In this document: positions 1-5,907 of the stretch, piece by piece | Layout of the letters: every line of letters starts with the position of its first letter | Position numbering within the stretch: position 1 is the first letter of the stretch | Translations under genes and position numbers: made by a program | Source of the DNA: Allobrachymonas sp. | GTDB lineage: Bacteria; Pseudomonadota; Gammaproteobacteria; Burkholderiales; Burkholderiaceae_C | Direction of reading: 5' to 3' | Assembly: GCA_012036375.1 (NCBI GenBank) | Contig: JAAUOI010000151.1 | Coordinates: 1-7,142 of the forward strand | DNA: 7,142 nt | Notes under the pieces: generated by a model | The model's database searches: none | What the model was told of the DNA's origin: nothing | What the model saw: only the letters and a program-made list of their open reading frames with translations

Positions 1-179
1 TGGCTATACGCCGTGCAGTTGATCACCACATCGGGGCGATGCTGCTGCAAGAAACTTTGCACGGCTTGGAAATCGAGCAAATCGAGTTCTGCATGCCGAG
101 GTGCTATGAATTCATGAGCACCTTGCGCAGCAACTGCGCCGCCTAAAAGCCCATTTGACCCTAAAAGTACAGCTTTCAT
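1..179 (-). CDS. RmlD-like NAD(P)-dependent sugar reductase, N-terminal part (cut by window edge)
   Basis: Read on the minus strand from the ATG at 177-179, this gives 59 complete codons before the window ends, with no stop. The protein starts MKAVLLGSNGLLGGAV, a beta strand followed by a glycine-rich GxxGxxG loop, the dinucleotide-binding start of the extended short-chain dehydrogenase superfamily. It continues with an AELDLLD segment and the strand RPDVVINCTAYS. That order (Rossmann loop, DLxD, then a PDVVIN-type strand ending in an AY pair) is typical of dTDP-4-dehydrorhamnose reductases (RmlD/RfbD), which make the last reduction in dTDP-L-rhamnose synthesis in the cytoplasm. The catalytic YxxxK motif and the substrate-binding half lie outside the window, so a related epimerase or reductase cannot be excluded. 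No good Shine-Dalgarno sequence precedes the ATG. The start lies about 20 bp from the divergent hslR start. Confidence 0.72.
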   Translation of the reverse strand, partial: MKAVLLGSNGLLGGAVAAQGAHEFIAPRHAELDLLDFQAVQSFLQQHRPDVVINCTAYS

Positions 180-218
180 GATTGGTTTTATGATGTGGAG
201 ATGGAATTAAAGATTGTA
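155..218. promoter_or_regulatory. Compressed divergent promoter region between the RmlD-like gene and hslR
   Basis: Only about 20 bp separate the two start codons, so promoters for both genes must overlap coding sequence. On the plus strand TTGACC (155-160, one mismatch to the -35 consensus) is followed after 16 bp by CATGAT (177-182, four of six to the -10 consensus), which would place transcription start a few bases before the hslR start codon. On the minus strand TACAAT (213-218) is a good -10 match but lacks a convincing -35. These are pattern matches only. Confidence 0.28.
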
Positions 219-632
219 GAGTCCTGCCGGATTGATAAATTTTTGTGGGCTGCGCGGTTTTATAAAACGCGCGGCTTGGCAGCGGAGGAGATTGGCAAGG
301 GTCGCATCAAGCTCGGTGGCCAGGCGGTGAAAGCTTCGCGTGATGTGAAAGCGGGCGATACGCTAGAGATGCTGCGCGATGGCCTGCTCACCGTGGTGAA
401 GGTGCTGGCCGTGAGCGAGCAGCGCGGGCCGGCATCGCTGGCTCAGGCTTTGTATGAAGAGACGGCTCAGAGCATTGCGGCGCGGCAAAAAGCGCAAGAC
501 ATGAGGCGCTTCACACATGAGCCAGCGGCTTCGATTGAACAAGGCAGGCCAACGAAGCGTGATCGGCGCACTTTGGAGCAGGCTCGCAGCAGCTCTGCGC
601 AATGGAATGATCGGTGGAGTGCGGAGCTTTGA
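201..632 (+). CDS. hslR: Hsp15-like RNA-binding S4 domain protein (ribosome-associated heat shock protein)
   Basis: A 143-residue protein when started at the ATG at 201; a GTG at 195 in the same frame would add two residues. Neither start has a well-spaced Shine-Dalgarno sequence (GTGGAG abuts the ATG). The N-terminal S4 domain, about residues 8-70, carries the family block RIDKFLWAARFYKTR, then GRIKLGGQAVKASRDVKAGD, matching the RNA-binding fold of Hsp15. The EQRGPASLAQALYEET block and the basic tail (RPTKRDRRTLEQ) also match Hsp15, whose E. coli form is 133 residues. The known role of Hsp15 is to bind 50S subunits that still carry peptidyl-tRNA after translation stalls and to help recycle them in the cytoplasm. 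The gene is divergent from the RmlD-like gene and ends just before the long inverted repeat. It appears intact. Confidence 0.93.
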   Translation: MELKIVESCRIDKFLWAARFYKTRGLAAEEIGKGRIKLGGQAVKASRDVKAGDTLEMLRDGLLTVVKVLAVSEQRGPASLAQALYEETAQSIAARQKAQDMRRFTHEPAASIEQGRPTKRDRRTLEQARSSSAQWNDRWSAEL

Positions 633-637
633 AGTCT

Positions 638-757
638 AGGTAACGCGGAAAGCGCGAAAAGAACGCGAAAAACGCTGAAAAAATCAAAGCATCGGCAGGT
701 TGTGACACACGATTTTTTTGCGTTTTTCGCGTTCTTTTCGCGCTTTTCGCGTTACCT
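638..757. repeat. Long inverted repeat (giant hairpin) between convergent genes
   Basis: Positions 638-675 pair with 720-757 over 38 bp. The only mismatch, G648 opposite T747, becomes a G-U pair in plus-strand RNA. An inner stem follows: 678-685 (AAAAAATC) pairs with 711-718, leaving a 25-base apical loop (686-710). Each arm is built from repeated CGCGAAAA-type units, for example CGCGAAAAGAA at 653 and CGCGAAAAACG at 664. The element starts 6 bp after the hslR stop and ends 20 bp before the stop of the convergent secreted-protein gene, so it fills the space where a bidirectional terminator would be expected. It is much longer than an ordinary intrinsic terminator and could be a copy of an interspersed palindromic repeat family. 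It encodes no plausible protein; its open frames give low-complexity FFAFF peptides in both directions. Confidence 0.9.
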
Positions 758-776
758 CATTTCTATCGCTATGGTC

Positions 777-1136
777 TCAGCGATTCTTGATACACACACC
801 CTGCCCCTGCGCGGCCTCGCGGAATTCGCTTTTCCAGCTGGGCACATTCAAATCGAGCATGATGCGTTCGTTGTCCATGTGCGTGATGATGGTGCCGCCG
901 TTGACGGAAAAGCCATGCGCTTTGATGCCGTCAATACGCAGCTCGGTAAATTCTTTTTTGCCATAGTCCACCTCCAGCTCGCGCACCCAGAGCGCACGCG
1001 AGGGTTCGTAGAGTACGCGGCAGGTGAAAGACAGTGTGCTGGCTTTGGCCTTTGCTTTGGCAGCGGGTGGGGTCTGCGCCCCAGCGTGACTGCTGATCAA
1101 AGCGACAACAGCGAACAAGAAAGTGAAAGGTTTCAT
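777..1136 (-). CDS. Small secreted protein of unknown function with two cysteines
   Basis: A 119-residue protein from the ATG at 1134-1136 to the TGA at 777-779. The first 20 residues are a classical Sec signal peptide: KPF at the N-terminus, the hydrophobic core TFLFAVVALISS, and a likely cleavage after HAGA. A short Ala/Lys/Pro linker (QTPPAAKAKAKAS) follows, then a compact domain of about 85 residues. The mature part has exactly two cysteines, one near the start (FTCRVLY) and one five residues from the end (GVCIKNR), which suggests a disulfide closing the domain in the periplasm. The alternation of charged and hydrophobic residues suggests a mostly beta fold. I recognise no named domain, though similar hypothetical proteins probably occur in other Comamonadaceae. 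An upstream extension in the same frame would overlap prpE and bury the signal peptide, so this start is preferred. It lies 37 bp downstream of prpE on the same strand and may be cotranscribed with it. Confidence 0.8.
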   Translation of the reverse strand: MKPFTFLFAVVALISSHAGAQTPPAAKAKAKASTLSFTCRVLYEPSRALWVRELEVDYGKKEFTELRIDGIKAHGFSVNGGTIITHMDNERIMLDLNVPSWKSEFREAAQGQGVCIKNR

Positions 1137-1137
1137 A

Positions 1138-1161
1138 CAGCTCAGTCGGTTAACTGAGCTG
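1138..1161 (-). promoter_or_regulatory. Hairpin immediately upstream of the secreted-protein start codon
   Basis: A perfect 9 bp stem (1138-1146 with 1153-1161; CAGCTCAGT and its complement) with a 6-base loop occupies most of the gap between the prpE stop and the next gene. In the minus-strand transcript it ends one base before the ATG at 1136 and would cover the ribosome-binding region. No T-tract follows in either direction, so a standard intrinsic terminator is unlikely. A role in translation control or mRNA processing is my inference. Confidence 0.5.
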
Positions 1162-1173
1162 ATTATTTCACTC

Positions 1174-3094
1174 TTACTTCGCCGAGACGAGTTCTTTGAT
1201 TTGCAAGAGAGGCGCAGGATCATCCAGCGTGGCTAAATCGCCCGTGTCGCGGCCTTCGCAAATGGCTTGAATTGCGCGGCGCAGGAGTTTGCCGGAGCGG
1301 GTTTTAGGCAGCAGGCTCACGAAATGTACTCTGGCTGGGCGGGCGACTGCGCCTAGATCGCTGTCCACCAATTTCATGATTTCGCCCTCTAATTTGAGGC
1401 GTGCATTCACATCGCCTAAAGTACTTGCATCTTTGGCCACCGCAAACGCCATCGCCACCTGCCCTTTGAGCGGATCGGCCACGCCCACCACCGCCACTTC
1501 AGCCACATTGGGATGCGCGGCAATGCTTTCTTCGATCTCGCGCGTGCCCAAGCGATGGCCAGCGACGTTGATCACGTCATCGGTGCGGCCAAGGATGGTG
1601 TAGTAGCCATTCGCATCGCGGATGCCCCAATCGAAGGTGGAATAGGTCATCTGCCCCGGGATGCTTTTCCAATATGTGTTCACAAATCGCTCATCGTCGC
1701 GCCACACGGTTTGCATCGCACCGGGCGGCAGCGGGCCGTCGATCACGACCACGCCTTTTTCCCCATGGCCTTTGAGTTCTTCGCCCGTGCTCTCATGCAC
1801 AAGCTTGAGCTTATAGCCATACATCGGCACGCCAGGGCTGCCGAATTGCGGCGTGAAGCCATTGAGCCCGCCGCCATTGGCCGTCGCCAAAATCGGCCAG
1901 CCAGTCTCGGTTTGCCAATAGTTATCAATTACGGGTTTGCCAATGCCTGCGGCAATCCATCGCGCTGTGGGCTCATCCACCGGCTCGCCAGCGAGGAAGA
2001 GCGCTTTGAGCGAGGAGAGATCGTATTTTTTGAGATGCGCTTCGTCTTGTTTTTTGAGCACGCGAATCGCAGTCGGCGCAGAAAACATATGCGTGACTTT
2101 GTATTTCTCCACCAAGCGCCACCAGATGCCGCCGTCGGCTGAGCCATCCATGCCGCGCACCGGCGTGCCTTCATAAAACAGCGTGGTCATGCCAGCAAGC
2201 AGCGGGCCATAAACGATGTAGCTGTGGCCGACCACCCAGCCAATATCGGAAGTGGCGAAATACACCTGCCCTGGTTTGCAATCGAAGATGTATTTCATGC
2301 TCGCAGCGAGCGCCACGGCATAGCCGCCCGTATCGCGCTGCACACCTTTGGGCTTGCCGGTCGTCCCGCTGGTGTAAAGCGTATAGCTGATGTCTGCGCT
2401 GTCTAAATGCGCGCAAGGGACTTCAGAATTTAAGTGCTTTTGCCTTCCAGCCCAGTAATCTACTGCGCGGAGTGCTCCTAAATCGATAGTAGAGAGGCCG
2501 CGATCTACGATCAAAATACTGTCAGGTTTAGATGAAGCCAAGGCCACAGCCTCTTTCAGCAAGGGCGTGTAGGGCACGATCTTGCCCGCCCGCGAGCCCG
2601 CATCTGCCGTAATCACCACACGTGGCGCAGCGTCATCAATCCGCGAAGCCAGAGAGCCACTGGCAAACCCGCCAAACACCACCGAATGAATCGCACCGAT
2701 GCGCACACAAGCCAGCATCGCAAACAACGCTGGCGCCAATCATCGGCATGTAAATCAGCACCCGATCCCCTTTTTGCACACCCATCTCTTGCAAGATGGC
2801 CGCCATGCATTGCACTTCGGTATGCAACTGGCGAAAGCTATAGGTCTTTTCGGCATTGGTTTCGGTGCTCACGAAAACGACGGCGGCTTGATTCGCGCGG
2901 TCTTTCAAATGACGGTCCACCGCGTTGTGGCACAAATTCGTCTTGCCGCCTGTAAACCATTTGGCAAACGGTGGATTGGAATCGTCGCATATCTGCTTCG
3001 GACTTTCAAACCACTCAATCAGCCCGGCCTGTTCCTTCCAAAAGGCATCGGGCGTTTCGATGGAACGCTTGTAAAAATCAGCATAGGCGGTCAT
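1174..3094 (-). pseudogene. prpE: Propionate-CoA ligase (PrpE type, ANL superfamily), reading frame broken by one base
   Basis: PrpE joins propionate and CoA using ATP, through a propionyl-adenylate, in the cytoplasm and feeds propionate catabolism. The N-terminal part (3094 down to about 2732) has the acetyl-CoA-synthetase-type N-domain: YADFYKRSIETPDAFW, then NLCHNAVDRHL and GDRVLIYMPMI. The rest (about 2739 to 1174) lies in another frame and resumes with FAMLACVRIGAIHSVVFGG. Removing one base from the GG at 2732-2733 joins the halves as MPMI-GAAL-FAMLAC, the spacing seen in E. coli PrpE (MPMI-AEAA-FAMLAC), and yields 639 residues. Further motifs in corrected numbering: P-loop YTSGTTGKPKG (240-250), NYWQTETG (391-398), the hinge region GRTDDVINVAGHRLG (502-516), and PKTRSGK with the catalytic, acetylatable Lys 602. 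All key residues are present. The ATG at 3094 is preferred over a GTG at 3106. Acetyl-CoA synthetase is the alternative, but the overall resemblance is to PrpE. The shift may be a sequencing error, in which case the gene is intact. Confidence 0.9.
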
Positions 3095-3153
3095 GACGTG
3101 TCTCACTCGGGTTTTTAAAATCTGAATTCATAATTATGGTGACTGGTCTTGCT

Positions 3154-3175
3154 GGCGGCTGACAAACAGGCCGCC
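3154..3175. repeat. Short inverted repeat in the prpE/phoX divergent spacer
   Basis: GGCGGC (3154-3159) and GCCGCC (3170-3175) form a 6 bp inverted repeat around a 10-base spacer, TGACAAACAG. It sits about 60 bp upstream of the prpE start and about 25 bp upstream of the Pho box. It could be an operator or a chance GC-rich hairpin. There is no T-tract to suggest termination. Confidence 0.3.
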
Positions 3176-3198
3176 TCACCCAGAACGGCCTAGAATGA

Positions 3199-3216
3199 CT
3201 GTCACACAACCGTCAT
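3199..3216 (+). promoter_or_regulatory. Pho box (PhoB binding site) upstream of phoX
   Basis: CTGTCAC (3199-3205) and CCGTCAT (3210-3216) are two 7-base direct repeats with an 11 bp period, separated by ACAA. This matches the known PhoB box layout (CTGTCAT, 4 bases, CTGTCAT), differing from the consensus at two positions. It lies in the same orientation as the PhoX gene, a classical phosphate-starvation target, so induction by PhoB-phosphate is expected. The box ends only 16 bases before the ATG at 3233, which is unusually close. Confidence 0.8.
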
Positions 3217-3232
3217 ATTCATAGGAATCATT

Positions 3233-5151
3233 ATGGCCAAAGACTTTTCTCAAATGGAAAACAGCAATTGCTCGGGCAATGCGAGCATTCACGAGGTGAG
3301 CATGCCCGAGCGACGTATGTTTCTGGGTACGGCTGGTGCGGCGGGCTTGGCTGTGATCTTGCCAGCCTGTGCGCAAACGCCGCTGGCTACAGCCGCTGCG
3401 TTGAGCTTCAAGTCCATCCCGATTGATGCGACCGACAAACTGGTGGTGCCCGAAGGTTATGTGGCCCAAGCAATTGCGCCTTGGGGCGAGCCGATTGGCG
3501 TGGCAGGCAACATCCCGGCCTTCAAAATGGATGGCAGCAACAGCGCCGCCGACCAAGCCGTGCAGATGGGCATGCACCACGACGGCATTCACTTCTACAG
3601 CTTGGACGGCAGTAAGCGGGGGTCTGCTGGTGATGAACCATGAGTATGTGGACAACGGCTTGCTGCACGTCGGCGGGGTGCCCCTTGGAGCGCAGAGAAA
3701 GTGCGCAAAGCACAAGCTGCGCATGGCATCAGCGTGATTGAAGTGCGCGAGGCCAATGGCCAATGGGAGATGGTACGCCCCAGCCGCTATGCCCGCCGCA
3801 TCACAGCGAGCAACACAGCTTTTGCCATCGGCGGCCCCGCGCGCGGCCACAACATGATGAAAACCACTGCCGACCCACGCGGGGAATCTGTGTTTGGCAC
3901 GCTCAACAACTGCGCCAGCGGTAAAACCCCTTGGGGCACTTACCTCAGCGGCGAAGAAAACTTCGCTGGCTACTTTGGCAAAGGCGATGCCACTAACCCC
4001 CACAACCGCCGCTGGGGCATCGGCACCACGCCGCGCCAGTTCCTGCAAAACTGGGATGAGTTCGACCCGCGCTTTGATGCCAGCAAAATCCCAACGAACC
4101 CAACCGCTTTGGCTGGGTGGTGGAAGTCGATCCCCTGGATCCCAGCAGCACCCCCGTCAAGCGCACCGCGCTCGGCCGCGCGGCGCACGAGGGCGCTTGG
4201 GTGGCCGTCACCAAAGACGGTCGCGCCGTGGTCTACAGCGGCGAAGATGCCAGCAACGAGTACATCGTATAAATTCGTCAGCCGCGACGCGATCAAGCCA
4301 GCAGGCAACGGCTTGACGCAGGCGCAGGCCAACCGCGATTTGCTCGACCACGGCACGCTGTATGTCGCCAAGTTCAATGCTGACGGTAAAGGTCAATGGT
4401 TACCTTTAGTGCATGAGCAAGGCGGTTTGACAGCGCCAAGCGGCTTTGCCGACCAAGGTGAAGTCTGCATCAAAGCGCGCCAAGCCAGCGATACGCTCGG
4501 CGCCACAAAAATGGATCGTCCCGAGTGGCTTGCGATTGATCCCAGCAGCGGTTGGGTGTATTGCACGCTCACCAACAACAGCTCGCGCGGCACGCCCAAT
4601 CGCCCACCCACCGACGCGGCCAACCCGCGCACGCAGAGCGCGCATGGCCACATCATTCGCTGGAAAGAGGTGGGTGATTTCGATGGCCGCACATTTGATT
4701 GGAATCACCTCGTGCTCGCAGGCGATCCTGCCCAAGCCCGCCCTGAGGCCAAAGGCAATATCAAGGGCGATCTCTTCGGCTGCCCCGATGGCATCGCTTT
4801 CGATCCAGCAGGCCGCTTGTGGGTGCAAACGGACATGAGCGCCACCCAAATGTACAAAGGGGAATTCGTCAATTTGGGCAATAACCAAATGTTGGCCTAC
4901 GATGCAGCCGCTGGTAGCTTCCGTCGCTTTTTGACCGCACCCACCAACAGCGAAGTCACTGGAGCCACTTGGACACCCGATGGAAAACCCTTTTCATCAA
5001 CATTCAGCATCCCGGCGAAAGCCTAGGCGACACCAACGACCCGGCACAGCCCAGCAGATTTTCCAACTGGCCCGACTACGCGCCCAACGGAAGACCACGG
5101 TCATCGACAGTGGTGATCCGCAAAGCGGATGGTGGGGTGATTGGCAGCTAG
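3233..5151 (+). pseudogene. phoX: PhoX-family (DUF839) alkaline phosphatase, five single-base frame breaks
   Basis: PhoX is a secreted phosphomonoesterase using calcium and iron that releases phosphate from organophosphates. The N-terminus has a twin-arginine signal (PERRMFLGTAGAAGLAVILPAC; RR at residues 27-28) ending in a lipobox-like LPAC at Cys 46. Family blocks follow in order: LLVMNHEYVD, VRKAQAAHGISVIEV, NNCASGKTPWGTYLSGEEN with the cysteine reported to bind iron, FGWVVEVDPLDP, DRPEWLAIDP, DAANPRTQSAHGHIIRW, GCPDGIAFDPAGRLWVQTD, EVTGATWTPDG, LFINIQHPGE and GRPRSSTVVIRKADGGVIG. The frame breaks are: an extra G in the G5 run 3618-3622; a missing C at the C4 run 3681-3684; a missing G near 4096; an extra G at 4267; and a missing A at the A4 run 4984-4987. 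Correcting them gives 639 residues. No other disabling change is seen. AGGAA (3223-3227) serves the ATG at 3233; a second start at 3302 has GAGGTGAG before it. The gene is probably exported by Tat to the periplasm. Confidence 0.92.
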
Positions 5152-5166
5152 GCAGCTCTGTCAGCA

Positions 5167-5424
5167 TCAGGCCGAAGGCCGGGAATGAGAGGCGCGATGC
5201 CGCGTGACGGATTCGGGTCGCAAGGCAGCATGCTTGGTGCTGCGAGCTGCCATGCGCTTGCGCCACATTTTGAATGAACTGGCTTTCATCTCAGCGCGCA
5301 TCAGGCGCACCACCGCCGATTCATTGAGGCCGAATTGCGCTTCAATCGCCTCAAACGGCGTGCGATCCTCCCAAGCCATTTCAATGATGCGGGAGATGTC
5401 AGCGGCATTCAGCACGGATTTCAT
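5167..5424 (-). CDS. TIGR03643/DUF2805-type small conserved protein
   Basis: An 85-residue protein from the ATG at 5422-5424 to the TGA at 5167-5169. The core ISRIIEMAWEDRTPFEAI, followed by FGLNESAVVRLMR, SSFKMWRKRM and TKHAALRP, matches what I know of the TIGR03643 (DUF2805) family, whose members are about this length. Residues 8-45 look like two or three helices with a helix-turn-helix-like pattern, followed by a basic Trp/Arg-rich tail, so nucleic acid binding is possible but not established. The last 12 residues after VTRHR seem poorly conserved. A longer in-frame extension upstream would overlap the HiPIP gene and lacks family similarity. The gene lies 40 bp downstream of HiPIP on the same strand, probably one transcript, and ends 15 bp from the convergent phoX stop. 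I recall such genes near photolyase/cryptochrome genes in other bacteria, which fits the neighbour at 5908. Confidence 0.85.
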   Translation of the reverse strand: MKSVLNAADISRIIEMAWEDRTPFEAIEAQFGLNESAVVRLMRAEMKASSFKMWRKRMAARSTKHAALRPESVTRHRASHSRPSA

Positions 5425-5464
5425 ACCCCGCGCCGCCTGCGCACTGACAAATGCGAGCAAGGCA

Positions 5465-5782
5465 TCAGGCCTTCTTCGCCCACGCGCTGCACCAAGCTTT
5501 GGCAGACACTGCTTTGCCAGCGAACAAAGCACATTTGCCCTCGGGCGCTTTGGCATCGCCGACCCACAGTGCACAGTTGGCGCAGTTTTGGTCTTTGCTG
5601 TATTTAGGATACTTTTTGGTATCGGTTTTCGTGCCGTCGGTTTTGTAGCCTAGCGCGACTGCGTTGGCATCGGTGTCTTTGACGAGTTCGAGCTTTTGCG
5701 CAAATGCGGCTTGGCTGGCCAGCAGCGTGGCGGTGCTGGCAGTGGCGGCGTGGATGATGAAGGTACGACGTTGGCTTTTCAT
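5465..5782 (-). CDS. High-potential iron-sulfur protein (HiPIP), Tat-exported
   Basis: A 105-residue precursor from the ATG at 5780-5782. Residues 1-28 form a Tat-type signal (SQRRTFII, then an Ala-rich hydrophobic stretch, cleavage likely after AAFA), as expected for a protein exported folded with its cluster. The mature part of about 77 residues has the HiPIP pattern: a conserved tyrosine in VALGY (Tyr 46), then the four [4Fe-4S] ligands Cys 67, 70, 84 and 98 (Cx2C-x13-C-x13-C), with CALFAGK and WCSAWAKKA closely resembling Rhodoferax-type HiPIPs. HiPIPs are soluble periplasmic one-electron carriers cycling between the 2+ and 3+ cluster states. They donate to photosynthetic reaction centres or to terminal oxidases; no such partner is visible here. 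A start 16 codons upstream is possible but would precede the Tat motif with an odd n-region. It is the first gene of a minus-strand pair with the TIGR03643-type protein and is divergent from the photolyase-like gene. Confidence 0.93.
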   Translation of the reverse strand: MKSQRRTFIIHAATASTATLLASQAAFAQKLELVKDTDANAVALGYKTDGTKTDTKKYPKYSKDQNCANCALWVGDAKAPEGKCALFAGKAVSAKAWCSAWAKKA

Positions 5783-5839
5783 GATGGCTACGAGGTGATG
5801 TTTGCAAAATAGCATTCTCGATTTTACCATTCGGTATCC

Positions 5840-5891
5840 ATAAAAACTGTGCAGTTTTTTATTACTGAACCATCATAAGGGATAAAAACTG
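5840..5891. promoter_or_regulatory. Repeated ATAAAAACTG sites and an 18 bp palindrome between HiPIP and the photolyase-like gene
   Basis: ATAAAAACTG occurs at 5840-5849 and again at 5882-5891, exactly 42 bp apart, about four helical turns. Between them CAGTTTTTTAT (5852-5862) is a third copy in the opposite orientation with one extra T. The first and third copies form the palindrome AAAAACTGTGCAGTTTTT (5842-5859). The site lies in the 125 bp spacer between two divergent start codons and no gene ends here, so an operator is more likely than a terminator. Which regulator binds is unknown. Confidence 0.5.
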
Positions 5892-5907
5892 ACCACAATC
5901 AAGACGT

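Noticed and set aside
638..757. CRISPR-like or tandem repeat array
   Set aside because: The repeats are inverted arms of one hairpin with short internal units and no regular spacers.
702..1157. Plus-strand frame starting MTHDFFAFFAFF through the inverted repeat and the secreted-protein gene
   Set aside because: The N-terminal part is low-complexity translation of the hairpin arm; the remainder is antisense to a gene with a clear signal peptide.
1513..2142. 209-codon plus-strand open frame opposite prpE
   Set aside because: It overlaps the conserved adenylation domain on the other strand and its translation resembles no protein I know.
3176..4048. 290-codon open frame on the minus strand across the start of phoX
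   Set aside because: It is opposite a clearly recognisable PhoX protein, has no family resemblance, and reflects GC-rich codon bias on the other strand.
3600..4270. Programmed ribosomal frameshifting in phoX
   Set aside because: Five shifts of both signs would be needed, no canonical slippery heptamer with a downstream structure is evident, and PhoX genes are not known to use recoding.
5168..5182. GGCC-GAA-GGCC mini-hairpin as terminator for phoX
   Set aside because: Only a 4 bp stem, inside the coding end of the convergent gene, and no T-tract follows.
5204..5653. Plus-strand open frame opposite the TIGR03643-type and HiPIP genes
   Set aside because: Both minus-strand genes have recognisable family signatures; the plus-strand frame has none.
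5842..5859. AAAAACTG-TG-CAGTTTTT as an intrinsic terminator
   Set aside because: The stem is AT-rich with a 2-base loop and lies between two divergent starts, where no transcript should end; an operator is more likely.
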